DNA of 64,000 nucleotides from Saccharothrix deserti (GCF_009769385.1 NZ_VKAB01000001.1:186001-250000), one strand, 5' to 3'; counted from the stretch's first letter, positions 7,944 to 16,354 are shown. Translations and numbers: made by a program. Notes: generated from the letters alone by a model not told the origin.

Positions 7944-8807
7944 TCAGCCCTGGCTCGCGGGCGGGTTCTGCTGCACCTGCTGGGTCGGCTGGGCCTGCGT
8001 CTGCTGCACCCGCTGCTGGATCTCCTGCTGGATGCTCGCGCTCGCACTGGCAGGCTGACCGCTGGTCACCTCGCCCGCGACCTTGCCGCCCCCCATCGAG
8101 GCGCGGATCTGCTCCAACCGGGAGACGCCCGCCATCTCGGTGGTCGACTGCTGGACCTCCAGCATCCGACCCTGCACCGAGTTCTGCGCCAGCTCCGCCG
8201 AACCGAGCGCGGTGGTGTACCGCTTCTCGATCTTGTCGCGGACCTCCTCCAGCGACGGCGTGTTGCCCGGCGCGGCCAGCTCGGTCATCTGGCGCAGCGA
8301 GTTGGAGACCTGCTCCTGCATCTTCGCCTGCTCCAGCTGGCTGAGCAGCTTGGTCCGCTCGGCGAGCTTGCCCTGCAGCACCATCGCGTTGCGCTCGACG
8401 GCCTGCTTCGCCTGGGTCGCGGCCTGCAGCGCCTGGTCGTGCAGCGTCTTCAGGTCCTCGATGCTCTGCTCGGCGGTCACCAGCTGGGTCGCGAAGCCCT
8501 GCGCGGCCTGCTCGAACTGCGTCGCGCGCGGCTCGTCGCCCTTGGCGCGGGCCTCGTCGGCGAGGACGAGGGCCTGGCGTGCGGAGGCCTGGAGCTTTTC
8601 CACCTCACCGAGCTGGCGGTTGAGCTTCATCTCGAGCTGGCGCTGGTTGCCGATCACCGCGGCGGCCTGCTGCGACAGGGCCTGGTGCTGCCGCTGTGCC
8701 TCCTCGATGGCCTGCTGGATCTGCACCTTCGGGTCGGCGTGCTCGTCGATCTTGGACGAGAACGCCGCCATGAAGTACTTCCATGCCTTCACGAAAGGGT
8801 TGGCCAT
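7944..8807 (-). CDS. pspA: Phage-shock protein A (PspA/IM30, ESCRT-III-like)
   Basis: The product opens [26 protein letters not shown], the near-invariant PspA amphipathic helix, followed by a long coiled coil (about residues 25-190) and a low-complexity Gln/Pro/Ala-rich tail ending QNPPASQG. At 287 residues it is the actinobacterial length (Rv2744c is similar). PspA binds stressed membrane from the cytoplasmic side and polymerises. The ATG is fixed by the conserved N-terminus, although AGGAG abuts it directly, an unusually short SD spacing. A SigE-type promoter lies about 50 bases upstream. Confidence 0.96.
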   Translation of the reverse strand: MANPFVKAWKYFMAAFSSKIDEHADPKVQIQQAIEEAQRQHQALSQQAAAVIGNQRQLEMKLNRQLGEVEKLQASARQALVLADEARAKGDEPRATQFEQAAQGFATQLVTAEQSIEDLKTLHDQALQAATQAKQAVERNAMVLQGKLAERTKLLSQLEQAKMQEQVSNSLRQMTELAAPGNTPSLEEVRDKIEKRYTTALGSAELAQNSVQGRMLEVQQSTTEMAGVSRLEQIRASMGGGKVAGEVTSGQPASASASIQQEIQQRVQQTQAQPTQQVQQNPPASQG

Positions 8808-8855
8808 CTCCTACGCCTGCCTTCTCCGCACTTCCCTGGCTCGCGCTCGTGATTG

Positions 8856-8883
8856 GCAACGACCCGGTGCCGGTGTTGGTTCC
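8856..8883 (-). promoter_or_regulatory. ECF (SigE-type) promoter of pspA
   Basis: On the minus strand GGAACC at 8883..8878 is followed after exactly 16 bases by CGTT at 8861..8858. This is the GGAAC-N18-GTT form described for mycobacterial SigE promoters. It lies about 50 bases before the pspA ATG, oriented correctly. Confidence 0.75.
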
Positions 8884-9093
8884 ATCGTGTCAGTTGTCCC
8901 GCGCTGCTTCCACCGACCTGGGGAGATATCCGGGTTCACCCTGAGTCACCCCCTGACTTTCGTCGGTGTGGTCAGTCGGCATGGTCATCCTGCCCGCCCG
9001 ACGTCGGGGGGACGCGCCGACCCCGTGGGGGGTTGCCAAGTCGTTGCACGCTTCGCGGCGCAACACGAGACGCCCGGAAAGGGGCAAAGCCGA

Positions 9094-9122
9094 AAGCCGA
9101 GCCGGTAGGACCGGCTCGGCTT
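9094..9122 (-). terminator. Strong hairpin terminator between clgR and pspA
   Basis: AAGCCGAGCCGGT (9094-9106) and ACCGGCTCGGCTT (9110-9122) form a perfect 13-base-pair stem with a 3-base loop. Read in the direction of clgR it is followed by TTTCGGCTTTG. It starts about 20 bases past the clgR stop, so clgR and pspA-pspM are probably separate transcription units here. Confidence 0.88.
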
Positions 9123-9140
9123 CGCACGGGTGCGCTCGGG

Positions 9141-9566
9141 TTACGCCGCCACCACCGCGTTGCGCGGCTTGCTGATCGAAGTGGACAGCCGGTGCGTGAG
9201 CACGGGCTGCAACCGCAGGTCGGACAGGTCGTTGCCGATCACCGCCGGAACCATGGTGCCGCCGTCCAGGCTCGCCGACGCGGGCGCGGCCCGTTCGGCG
9301 GTGAGCTCGGCCGGCGTCGGCACCGGCTGCTGGACCGCGCCGATGTCCGAGGCGACCAGGTGCAGCAGTTCCGACAGGGGCAGGTCCAACGCCTCACAGA
9401 TCGCGGCCAACAGCTCGCTGGACGCCTCCTTGCGGCCACGCTCCACTTCGGAGAGGTACCCCAAGCTGACGCGGGCGGTCCTGGAGACCTCGCGCAGCGT
9501 GCGGCGTTGGGTGGTGCGGGCATGGCGGAGCCGATCACCGATCGCCTCGCGTAGCAGCACGGTCAT
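9141..9566 (-). CDS. clgR: ClgR, Clp-protease regulator (XRE-type HTH)
   Basis: The helix-turn-helix reads [30 protein letters not shown] within residues about 20-55, almost identical to actinobacterial ClgR, followed by [14 protein letters not shown]. ClgR activates clp protease genes and, in mycobacteria, the psp genes. The ATG at 9566 is chosen because GGAGG precedes it at the ideal distance and it matches the family N-terminus. The C-terminus ends VVAA; a C-terminal Ala-Ala is the known ClpP recognition tag in ClgR of other actinobacteria, giving feedback degradation. At 141 residues it is somewhat longer than Rv2745c, owing to a variable tail. Confidence 0.93.
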   Translation of the reverse strand: MTVLLREAIGDRLRHARTTQRRTLREVSRTARVSLGYLSEVERGRKEASSELLAAICEALDLPLSELLHLVASDIGAVQQPVPTPAELTAERAAPASASLDGGTMVPAVIGNDLSDLRLQPVLTHRLSTSISKPRNAVVAA

Positions 9567-9642
9567 CGCGCGCCTCCTTCCGGCCGGCCGTGCCCCCACG
9601 TTACCGACCCGTTCCGTCGACGGGCAGTGACTTCGGGACACG

Positions 9643-9658
9643 TCCGCCAAGGGCGAAC
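9643..9658 (-). promoter_or_regulatory. ClgR box in front of clgR
   Basis: On the minus strand GTTCGCCCTTGGCGGA contains CGC-N5-GCG within GTTCGC-N5-GCG, the ClgR-binding pattern known from Streptomyces and Corynebacterium. It touches the -10 of the SigE-type promoter at 9656-9681, which fits autoregulation of clgR. Confidence 0.6.
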
Positions 9659-9681
9659 GAGTGAACTCGCCGGTAAGTTCC
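9656..9681 (-). promoter_or_regulatory. ECF (SigE-type) promoter of clgR
   Basis: On the minus strand GGAACT (9681..9676) is followed after 16 bases by CGTT (9659..9656), the same GGAAC-N18-GTT geometry as the pspA promoter. It is about 90 bases before the clgR ATG and downstream of the cinA stop. Confidence 0.7.
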
Positions 9682-9722
9682 CGCGTACGTGTTCGGGTGT
9701 GACGGGGAACGCCCTGCTCACG

Positions 9723-10196
9723 TCACTCGACGGGGATCTTCAGGTGGCTGCGCAGGAGGTCCAGGACGGCCGATGTCGATCTCACCCGAACTTCGTGACG
9801 GTCACCACCGAGAGTGAGCGTCTCGACGAACGAACCGGACGGACCGGACAAACCGATGTGGACTGTCCCCGGCGCGACCCCGTCCTGGGGGTCCGGTCCG
9901 GCCACTCCGGTCAGCCCGAGGCCCCACGTCGCGCCGCAGCGCTCGCGTGCGCCCTCGGCGAGCTGCCGGGCCACCTCGGGGTGCACCGCGCCGTGCTCGG
10001 CCAGCAGCGTCGCGTCCACGCCCGCGAGCGTGTGCTTGAGGTCCGTCGCGTAGACCACGAGCCCGCCGCGCACCACGGCGCTTGAGCCCGGCACGTCCGT
10101 CAGCTCGGCGGTCACCAGGCCCGCGGTCAGCGATTCGGCGGTGGCGACCGTCTCACCGCGCTCCTTGAGCGCCCGGACGACGTCGGCGGCGCTCAC
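9723..10196 (-). CDS. CinA C-terminal domain protein (nicotinamide-nucleotide amidohydrolase family)
   Basis: The 157-residue product is the stand-alone CinA C-terminal/PncC fold: TVATAESLTAGLVTAELTDVPGSS with the conserved AES-x-T-x-G motif, FVVYA-like GGLVVYATDLK, and WGLGLTGVAGPD. PncC enzymes deamidate NMN to nicotinate mononucleotide in NAD salvage; the molecular role in actinobacteria is less sure. The GTG start overlaps the pgsA stop as GTGA, so it is coupled to pgsA and rimO. The N-terminal COG1058 domain of full CinA is absent. Confidence 0.88.
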   Translation of the reverse strand: MSAADVVRALKERGETVATAESLTAGLVTAELTDVPGSSAVVRGGLVVYATDLKHTLAGVDATLLAEHGAVHPEVARQLAEGARERCGATWGLGLTGVAGPDPQDGVAPGTVHIGLSGPSGSFVETLTLGGDRHEVRVRSTSAVLDLLRSHLKIPVE

Positions 10197-10777
10197 GCCC
10201 CGGCCACCGCCCGCTTCCCCCGCGCCCGCAGCCGGAAGGCGCGGATCACGTAGTCGACGCCGGTGACGACGGTCAGCACCACGGCCGCGCCCATGGTGGC
10301 CACCGCGAGCGGGTCCAGCCAGGTCGGCAGCGGCAGCAGGTACAGGCCGATGGCGAGGATCTGCACGAGCGTCTTGGCCTTCCCGCCGCGGCTGGCCGGG
10401 ATCACGCCGTGCCGGATGACCCAGAAGCGCAGCAGCGTCACGCCCAGCTCGCGCACCGCGATGACGACCGTCACCCACCACGGCAGCTCGCCGAGCAGGC
10501 TCAGGCCCACCAGCGCGGCGCCGGTCAGCGCCTTGTCCGCGATCGGGTCGGCGATCTTGCCGAAATCGGTGATCAGGCCGAGCTTGCGGGCCAGGTTGCC
10601 GTCCACGTGGTCGGTGACCGACGCGACGGCGAACACGCCGAACGCCGACAGCCGCCACCAGAACTCGTGGCCGCCCTCGGCGAACAGCAGGTAGAGGAAC
10701 ACCGGCACGAGCACCAGCCGGGACATCGTCAGCACGTTGGCGATGTTCAGCACCGGCACGCGCGCGGGTTCGGTCAC
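10193..10777 (-). CDS. pgsA: CDP-alcohol phosphatidyltransferase (phosphatidylglycerophosphate synthase-like)
   Basis: The 194-residue membrane protein holds the CDP-alcohol phosphotransferase motif D-x2-DG-x2-AR-x8-G-x3-D-x3-D, visible as [18 protein letters not shown] followed by KIADPIAD. It transfers a phosphatidyl group from CDP-diacylglycerol to an alcohol, most likely glycerol-3-phosphate. Position next to clgR, argA and ftsK matches pgsA3 (Rv2746c). Note that the first motif Asp is followed by HVDG where AADG or SVDG is more usual. The GTG start overlaps the rimO stop and the stop overlaps cinA, both GTGA. Confidence 0.9.
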   Translation of the reverse strand: MTEPARVPVLNIANVLTMSRLVLVPVFLYLLFAEGGHEFWWRLSAFGVFAVASVTDHVDGNLARKLGLITDFGKIADPIADKALTGAALVGLSLLGELPWWVTVVIAVRELGVTLLRFWVIRHGVIPASRGGKAKTLVQILAIGLYLLPLPTWLDPLAVATMGAAVVLTVVTGVDYVIRAFRLRARGKRAVAGA

Positions 10778-12183
10778 CTCGGGAGCACCTCGATCGCGGA
10801 TACGACCAGGTCGACACCCTCGGACGCGTCGACCCGGCAGCGCACCAGGTCGCCGACCTCGAGGCCGTCGGCGTTCGTGATGACGCACTCGCCGTCGACC
10901 TCGGGCGCCTGGTGGGCGGCGCGGCCGACGCAGTCGTTGTCGTCGTCCTCCGCGGTCTCGACCAGGACGACGACCTCGTCGCCCACGCGGTCCTCGGCGC
11001 GCTGCGAGGTCAGCTCCTCGACCAGGTTGGAGATGCGGGCGACGCGCTCGGTGATCGTGTCGGCGTCCAGCTTGTCCGGCAGGCCCTCGGCCTCGGTGCC
11101 GTCCTCGTCGGAGTAGCCGAACACGCCCACCGCGTCCAGCCGTGCGGAGGTGAGGAAGCGCTCCAGCTCGGCGACGTCCTCTTCGGTCTCGCCGGGGAAG
11201 CCGACGATGACGTTGCTGCGGATGCCGGCGTTCGGCGCGAGCGCCCGGATCTGCTCGACCAGGCCGAGGAACGACTCGGTGGACCCGAACCGCCGCATCC
11301 GGCGCAGCACGGGCTCGCTGGAGTGCTGGAAGGACATGTCGAAGTAGTCCGCGACGCCCTCGGTGGTGGCGATGGCCTTGACCAGCGTCGGCTTCGTCTC
11401 GGCCGGCTGGAGGTAGGACACGCGGACCCGGTCGATGCCGGGGACGGCGGCGAGCCTGGGCAACAGCTGCTCCAGGCCGCCCAGCTCGCGCGGCAGGTCC
11501 TTGGCGTAGGAGGTGGAGTTCTCCGAGACCAGGAACACCTCGCGGACGCCCTGCTCGGCCAGCCACATCGCTTCGGCCACCACCTCGTCGGGGTGGCGGG
11601 ACACGAACGCGCCGCGGAACGACGGGATCGCGCAGAACGAGCAGCGGCGGTCGCAGCCGGAGGCGATCTTCAGGGGTGCGACGGGCGTGTCCGCCAGGCG
11701 GGTGCGCAGCACGCGCGGGCCCCAGCCGTGGCCGGGGACCTGGACGTCCTCGGCGGCCTTGGGGCGCTGCACGGGCGTGAGCGGGAGGAGGGTGCGCCGG
11801 TCGACCGGCTTGTGCGACTCGATGGCCTCACCGGCGAGGACGTCGTCCAGCCGCTCGGCGAGGTTCGCGTAGTGGTCGAAGCCGAGCACGGCGTTGGCCT
11901 CGGGCAGGCTGTCGGCCAACTCGGTGCCGTAACGCTCGGCCATGCACCCGACCGCGACCACCTTCGCGCCGCTGTCGGCGGCGGCCAGGAGCGTGTCCAC
12001 GGAGTCCTTCTTGGCGGACTCCACGAAACCGCACGTGTTGACCACGACCACGTCGGCCTCGTCGTCGACCAGCTCCCAACCGCCGGCGGTGAGGCGGCCG
12101 GCGAGTTCCTCGGAGTCGACTTCGTTGCGGGCGCACCCGAGGGTCAGCATGGCGACGCGCTTGGACGTGGTGGGGGAAGACAC
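10774..12183 (-). CDS. rimO: Ribosomal protein S12 methylthiotransferase RimO
   Basis: The product has the UPF0004 domain with Cys17, Cys51 and Cys80 for the auxiliary 4Fe-4S cluster, the radical SAM motif C-x3-C-x2-C at Cys177, Cys181, Cys184, and a C-terminal TRAM domain. It inserts a methylthio group in ribosomal protein S12 (Asp88/89 in E. coli numbering). The GTG at 12183 places the conserved [15 protein letters not shown] near the N-terminus as in relatives; a TTG at 12237, overlapping the rloB stop, would add 18 unconserved residues. rloB lies immediately upstream, so rimO may partly be read from that transcript. Confidence 0.93.
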   Translation of the reverse strand: MSSPTTSKRVAMLTLGCARNEVDSEELAGRLTAGGWELVDDEADVVVVNTCGFVESAKKDSVDTLLAAADSGAKVVAVGCMAERYGTELADSLPEANAVLGFDHYANLAERLDDVLAGEAIESHKPVDRRTLLPLTPVQRPKAAEDVQVPGHGWGPRVLRTRLADTPVAPLKIASGCDRRCSFCAIPSFRGAFVSRHPDEVVAEAMWLAEQGVREVFLVSENSTSYAKDLPRELGGLEQLLPRLAAVPGIDRVRVSYLQPAETKPTLVKAIATTEGVADYFDMSFQHSSEPVLRRMRRFGSTESFLGLVEQIRALAPNAGIRSNVIVGFPGETEEDVAELERFLTSARLDAVGVFGYSDEDGTEAEGLPDKLDADTITERVARISNLVEELTSQRAEDRVGDEVVVLVETAEDDDNDCVGRAAHQAPEVDGECVITNADGLEVGDLVRCRVDASEGVDLVVSAIEVLPR

Positions 12184-12233
12184 GGTGCCCAGCGTAACCG
12201 GCGCACCGCCCCCGGTCGGCCGGCCGGGCGTCG

Positions 12234-12818
12234 TCAATGCCGTGGGGGTTCAGGGCAGGTACGGAGGACCGCGTCGACGAGTCGCCCGACGTCCGTGGCC
12301 GGGTTGTCGGGCCCGAGCAGTGCGGCGCGCGCTATGGCGTCCTCGATGCCCGGGTCGAACGCGGCGTAGTCGAGCTTCTTGTCGTAGGCGGGAACGTGCC
12401 GGGCGAGCAGGTCCCGGGCCGCCCGGTAGTCGGCGACGTGGGCGCGGTGGTCCGCGAAGTGCAGGAGGAGCCACAGCTCGAAACACGGGTTCGACACCGC
12501 GAGGTTGACCTTCATGCTGTCCGCGAGCCGCATTGCGAGCGGTATGTCGAAATTGTCCACATCGACCACGCACCACACGGCTTGGAACTCCTCGCGGTAC
12601 TGGTCGCGCAGCTTGGCGGCGTACTTGACGAGGTTGTGCGGCGCGTCGGCCTTGCACTTCACCGTGATCGGCACCCGCCGAGCGAGCCGCAGCCCGGAGA
12701 AGTACTGACTTTCGGTCTTTTCCCCGCCGCTGACCACGAGCACGTTGTTCCTGCGCGCGGGAACCATCCGCCTCGACCGACGCTGCGAGTTCTCACGCCC
12801 TGCCATCGGCGACGCCAT
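12234..12818 (-). CDS. rloB: RloB-family protein (Toprim-like, predicted defence effector)
   Basis: The 194-residue product shows the RloB motifs in order: [11 protein letters not shown] with Glu33 and Glu36, [10 protein letters not shown] with Asp86, Asp88 and Asp91, and [13 protein letters not shown] at 109-121. These acidic positions fit a Toprim-like metal-binding nuclease core. RloB is found beside RloA ATPases, originally in type I restriction loci and later as a predicted abortive-infection module. It follows rloA with an overlap of 26 bases (ATG 12818) or 14 bases (ATG 12806), so the two are translationally coupled. Activity on nucleic acid is inferred, not shown. Confidence 0.85.
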   Translation of the reverse strand: MASPMAGRENSQRRSRRMVPARRNNVLVVSGGEKTESQYFSGLRLARRVPITVKCKADAPHNLVKYAAKLRDQYREEFQAVWCVVDVDNFDIPLAMRLADSMKVNLAVSNPCFELWLLLHFADHRAHVADYRAARDLLARHVPAYDKKLDYAAFDPGIEDAIARAALLGPDNPATDVGRLVDAVLRTCPEPPRH

Positions 12819-14214
12819 CCCGTACGGCGTTCACGAAGTGCTCTTCGTACACGTGCGGGACACCACCGTACTGGCCGGCAAGGTAACGCCGCTCCAGATT
12901 GTCCTCGCGGCGAGGTTTGAAATCGCTCAGCGGATGGAGAGTACTCGCACCCTTCTGGTCCTTCTCCACGAACCACACTTCGTCGCGATCCAATACCTCG
13001 TCGGCCAGCGGCGGGTGAAGCAAGGTCGCGTCGTGCGTGGTGAAGATGAGCTGACCATCCGCCACATTGGTCTCGGGATCGTTGAACAGAGCGACGAGCC
13101 GCGCGGACAGCAGGGAGTGCAGGCTGGCGTCGATCTCGTCGATCACGAGAACGCCACCCTCACGCAGCACGAGCAGCACCGCAGGGAGCAGGCCAAGCCA
13201 CGACCGGGTGCCTGCTGACTCCTCGTCCAGCCGGAAGAGCTCGCTACCACGACCATGAGAAAGCCGAACCTGATGCCGCCCACGCTCGACCTCGCGCTCC
13301 AACTGATCCAGCCTGTTGCGCGAGTCGAAATACCTTTCCTGGACATGTGTTATCTCATGATGAATCGCACGACGTTCATCATCGAGTTGATCAGAGCGAT
13401 GTCGACCAGCGCGTTGCCCCTCAATCGTCGCCAGCCGTTCTCGCAACCCGACAAGCAAGCGCTGATTGTGCCCAGCCTCGACCTTGTACCGATCCACCAA
13501 CAAGTCCAGGCCAGCTTCCGGGTTCAAACCGATATCCGAGATACCGAAATCTGCGACAGACAACAACTCGACCAATTGATCATGCAGAGACCGATACTCG
13601 CGCAGGAAGTGCGCCACACCGGCTTCCAAGTTGGACGGTTCTCCATCCAATCGAAAGCTCAACCTCCTGGTGAACCATTGATACACCGGAACCAGAGCCG
13701 CCACATTGGATTGAGCCGCGAGACTGATGAAGAGTGCGTTCGGGCGCAGGAGTTCTTCAAGCACTTCCATCTTGAAAGTCGCGTCAGTAACGGTTTTGCC
13801 GAACTTGACATGATCGCGCGAGCGATCGAAGAGCACGCGCTTTCGCTTCTCCGGATAGCTGTAGAGCCACTCCGAGAGCACGCGCTCGTCGTCGACCTCG
13901 AAGCCGTACGTGTAGCGCACGCCGCCCTCCACGATCTCCGCGACGAAGATCGACGGCTGCTCCCTGGCGGCTGGGTCGAGCTTGAACGGTCGGCGCGGCA
14001 CGCCGCCACCCGGTCGCCACTGGGCGAACGAGTCGCGTACCGCATCGGCCATGAACTTCAGCCCGTCCAGCAGGTTCGACTTCCCCGAGGCGTTGGCGCC
14101 GTAGATGGCCGCGACGGGCAGCACCTCGCGGTCCTTGGCGTACACGGGCATGAGCAAGAGCTCCTGCTCGTCGTGGAACGACCGGTGGTTGCCCATCCTG
14201 AAGCTCCGGAGCAT
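12793..14214 (-). CDS. rloA: RloA/AbiL-type AAA (ABC-like) ATPase
   Basis: The 473-residue product has an SMC/RecF-like ATPase head: Walker A GANASGKS at residues 39-46, a central helical insertion with a coiled-coil stretch (HHEITHVQERYFDSRNRLDQ), Walker B VLVIDEID at 355-362, the H-loop TTHD at 392-395, and the RloA C-terminal signature with FKPRREDNLERRYLAGQYG. Length is full for the family. GGAGG precedes the ATG by six bases. Base composition falls visibly below the neighbours (long AT-containing stretches around 13320-13560), consistent with transfer. It is expected to act as the ATP-driven sensor for RloB. Confidence 0.88.
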   Translation of the reverse strand: MLRSFRMGNHRSFHDEQELLLMPVYAKDREVLPVAAIYGANASGKSNLLDGLKFMADAVRDSFAQWRPGGGVPRRPFKLDPAAREQPSIFVAEIVEGGVRYTYGFEVDDERVLSEWLYSYPEKRKRVLFDRSRDHVKFGKTVTDATFKMEVLEELLRPNALFISLAAQSNVAALVPVYQWFTRRLSFRLDGEPSNLEAGVAHFLREYRSLHDQLVELLSVADFGISDIGLNPEAGLDLLVDRYKVEAGHNQRLLVGLRERLATIEGQRAGRHRSDQLDDERRAIHHEITHVQERYFDSRNRLDQLEREVERGRHQVRLSHGRGSELFRLDEESAGTRSWLGLLPAVLLVLREGGVLVIDEIDASLHSLLSARLVALFNDPETNVADGQLIFTTHDATLLHPPLADEVLDRDEVWFVEKDQKGASTLHPLSDFKPRREDNLERRYLAGQYGGVPHVYEEHFVNAVRDGVADGRA

Positions 14215-14355
14215 CCGACACCTCCGACAGCGAAGTTTCGACCCGATCTCTGCCAGTAAACCGCACGAAAGCGGCCCTAGTGTTCAGTCAGGGGATATTT
14301 CACCATGTCGACCGCCGAGTAAGGCCCGCGAGCAGCGGAAGGTTACGTTGAGCGC

Positions 14356-14856
14356 GTGAACGACCCGATCAACGTGCGTCGCGCCCGCACCGGCGACGTG
14401 CGGGCGATGAAGGCCCTCATCGACGCGTACGCCGGCAAGGTGCTGCTGGCCAAACCGCTGGTGACGCTGTTCGAGGACATCCAGGAGTTCTGGGTCGCCG
14501 AGGAAGACGGCGAGGTCCTCGGGTGCGGCGCGCTGCACGTGCTGTGGGAGGACCTGGCGGAGATCCGCACGGTGGCCGTGTCGCCTACGGCGTTGGGGCG
14601 GGGCATCGGCCACCGGATCGTGCACCGGTTGATCGCGACCGCCCGTGAGCTGCAGTTGGAGCGGCTGTTCGTGCTCACCTTCGAGACCGACTTCTTCGGC
14701 AAGCACGGCTTCGTGGAGATCGACGGCACGCCGGTGTCCTCCGAGGTCTACGAGGAGATCATGCGGTCGGCCGACGAGGGTGTTGCCGAGTTCCTCGACC
14801 TCTCGTACGTGAAGCCGAACACCCTGGGCAACACGCGCATGCTCCTACACCTGTAA
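14356..14856 (+). CDS. argA: Amino-acid N-acetyltransferase, short GNAT type (ArgA)
   Basis: The 166-residue product is a single GNAT domain: VRRARTGDVRAMKALIDAYAG, EIRTVAVSPTALGRGIGHRIV as the acetyl-CoA loop, and FFGKHGFVEID. Sequence style and position beside ftsK and the pgsA-clgR-pspA group match Rv2747, the stand-alone ArgA that acetylates glutamate or glutamine in the first step of arginine synthesis. The GTG start is the first in frame before the conserved N-terminal strand. It diverges from rloA with a 141-base gap. In relatives argA directly neighbours pgsA, so rloAB and rimO have come between. Confidence 0.88.
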   Translation: MNDPINVRRARTGDVRAMKALIDAYAGKVLLAKPLVTLFEDIQEFWVAEEDGEVLGCGALHVLWEDLAEIRTVAVSPTALGRGIGHRIVHRLIATARELQLERLFVLTFETDFFGKHGFVEIDGTPVSSEVYEEIMRSADEGVAEFLDLSYVKPNTLGNTRMLLHL

Positions 14857-14881
14857 CTATTCGAGTAAACACTCGAAGAGT
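14856..14881. promoter_or_regulatory. MerR-type inverted-repeat operator
   Basis: TTCGAGT-AAAC-ACTCGAA (14860-14877) is a perfect inverted repeat. Outer ACT/AGT extends the arms to 11 bases with one mismatch. It starts at the argA stop and ends just before the -35 of the merR-type gene, so it is a likely operator for that regulator, and the hairpin could also end argA transcription. Confidence 0.65.
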
Positions 14882-14882
14882 C

Positions 14883-14912
14883 TTGACTCAGCGAAAGCCG
14901 ACCCGTCAGGAT
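14883..14912 (+). promoter_or_regulatory. Promoter of the MerR gene, probably giving a leaderless mRNA
   Basis: TTGACT (14883-14888) and CAGGAT (14907-14912) are separated by 18 bases. Transcription would begin about 7 bases later, at or next to the GTG at 14920, and no Shine-Dalgarno is present, so a leaderless message is likely. Confidence 0.55.
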
Positions 14913-14919
14913 CGGCGTC

Positions 14920-15771
14920 GTGGAGCAGTTGACGGTCGACGAGCTGGCGGTCCGGGTGGGCCTGCCCGGCAGCACCATCCGCATGTACCAGACCAAAGGC
15001 GTGCTGCACCCGCCGCGCCGGCAGGGCCGCGTCGCCTACTACGACGCCTCCCACCTGGAACGCCTCACCCTCGTCCAACGCCTCCAGTCGCGCGGCTTCT
15101 CGCTGCCCGCCATCGCCGAACTGGTGCGGGCGCGCGAGAAGGGCGCGAGCGTCGCGGCGGTGCTGGGCGTCGGCGAGGCGGAAGGCCCGGACGACTGGGT
15201 CCGGATCAAGGTCCGCGACATCAGCCGACTCGTGCCGCTGGGCGACGTCCGGCCGCGCGTCCTGCGCCGCGCCGTCCAGCTCGGCCTGGTCCGCTGGCGG
15301 CACGGCTGGCCGCACGTCCGCCGCTGGGCGCTGGAGGCGGGCAACCGGCTCGCCGCGCTGAGCGTCCCCAGTGACGACGTGCTGGACAAATTCGCCAACC
15401 TCCGCACGGCCACCGACGCCATCGCGGCCGACTTCGTCGAGGTGTTCGAACGCCGGCTGTGGCCGCAACTGGCCGACAACGCGGACCAGGACGACCAACT
15501 CGACCGGATGCGCGCACTCCTCGTGGAGCTGACCTACACCGCCGAGACGGTGGTCATCGGCACGCTGCGCGAGTCCATCCGGGAGGCCGCCGAGGAGTTC
15601 GCCCGCCGCCACCAACTCCTGCCGAGCGACGACTTCCAGCCCGCCTGGGTGGAGGAACCGGTGCCCATCGCCGAACGTCTCATCGAGACCGAAGAGGACG
15701 AGATCCCCGACGAACCGACCATCCAGCGGTTCCTCGACCGGGGGGACGACCACGACGAGCCGGTCGGATGA
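14920..15771 (+). CDS. MerR-family transcriptional regulator
   Basis: The 283-residue product begins with a MerR winged helix: LTVDELAVRVGLPGSTIRMYQTKGVLHPPRRQGRVAYYDASHLERL, then LVQRLQSRGFSLPAIAELV. The roughly 200-residue C-terminal part is helical, acidic at the very end (ETEEDEIPDEP), and matches no ligand domain that I recognise; it has no metal-binding Cys set, so it is not a metal sensor. A perfect palindrome lies between argA and this gene. Its stop overlaps the next start as ATGA, so three downstream genes may be its co-transcribed partners. Confidence 0.85.
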   Translation: MEQLTVDELAVRVGLPGSTIRMYQTKGVLHPPRRQGRVAYYDASHLERLTLVQRLQSRGFSLPAIAELVRAREKGASVAAVLGVGEAEGPDDWVRIKVRDISRLVPLGDVRPRVLRRAVQLGLVRWRHGWPHVRRWALEAGNRLAALSVPSDDVLDKFANLRTATDAIAADFVEVFERRLWPQLADNADQDDQLDRMRALLVELTYTAETVVIGTLRESIREAAEEFARRHQLLPSDDFQPAWVEEPVPIAERLIETEEDEIPDEPTIQRFLDRGDDHDEPVG

Positions 15772-16100
15772 CCGCCCTCGTGCCGGACCCGGCCTGGCGC
15801 GCCCAGGTGCAGGACGAAGGCCTGGTCGTGCACGCCGGGGCGGATCTCGCGTACCTCCTCTCTGATGTGCCCAGTGCCGAAGCACAAGTGTCGGTCGGGT
15901 TGTTCGAGCCGGTACGGAGGGGTTCGGCTCGCCCACTCGACCCGGAACGGCTCAGCGCGCCGGTCCCTGCGCACCTGCCGCAGCTCCGGTCGCTGGGCGC
16001 CGCTGCGCCCGGCGGGCCTACCCGTGCCGGACAAGCCGCTGAACTCGGCACTGCCGGATGGCAGGTCCGCCGCTTCTACGTGCGGAGGGCGGCGGCGTGA
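15768..16100 (+). CDS. Hypothetical protein coupled to the MerR regulator
   Basis: The ATG overlaps the merR-type stop as ATGA and the 110-residue frame ends in a GTGA overlap with the next gene. The first third (MTALVPDPAWRAQVQDEGLVVHAG) looks coding; the rest is Ala/Pro/Arg-rich and reads poorly. There is no recognised domain. Because the gene two places downstream shows two compensating frame changes, this gene may also be decayed. Confidence applies to the existence of the frame, not to function. Confidence 0.5.
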   Translation: MTALVPDPAWRAQVQDEGLVVHAGADLAYLLSDVPSAEAQVSVGLFEPVRRGSARPLDPERLSAPVPAHLPQLRSLGAAAPGGPTRAGQAAELGTAGWQVRRFYVRRAAA

Positions 16101-16354
16101 TCGCGCTCATCGGCGGGCTGGTCGGCCTGTGCGCGGGGTACCGGTACGACCGCTCGATCGGCAGGCACCCGATGCGGTCCGGGGTGAAGCGGTTCGTGTT
16201 CTGGGTGCTGTTCCTCGTCGTGGACTGCCTGGTGGTGGTGTCCGCGTTCACGCTCGCGGGCCCGCTGGTGGCGCTGGTGGCGTTCGGGTACGTGCTGGCG
16301 GCGGGCGTGATCGGGCCGTGGGTGACGGACTACTACCGCAGACGCGCGACGTGA
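16097..16354 (+). CDS. Small integral membrane protein
   Basis: The 85-residue product, starting at a GTG that overlaps the previous stop, has three hydrophobic segments: IALIGGLVGLCAGY, FVFWVLFLVVDCLVVVSAF and LVALVAFGYVLAAGVIGPWV, with Arg-rich loops and a YYRRR C-terminus. No family is recognised. Both ends form GTGA overlaps, which places it firmly in the merR-led run. Confidence 0.65.
   Translation: MIALIGGLVGLCAGYRYDRSIGRHPMRSGVKRFVFWVLFLVVDCLVVVSAFTLAGPLVALVAFGYVLAAGVIGPWVTDYYRRRAT

Noticed and set aside
9043..9064. Second ClgR box before pspA (GTTGC...GCAAC with CGC/GCG inside)
   Set aside because: The inner CGC and GCG are six, not five, bases apart and the arms differ from GTTCGC, so the match is too weak to call.
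10193..11566. Fusion of PgsA with an upstream 260-residue domain
   Set aside because: The extra part is the wrong-frame reading of rimO; the GTG at 10777 with the GTGA overlap is the natural start.
12234..14214. Prophage or integrative element carrying rloAB
   Set aside because: No integrase, transposase, tRNA gene or flanking direct repeats are visible; only the two genes differ from the core background.
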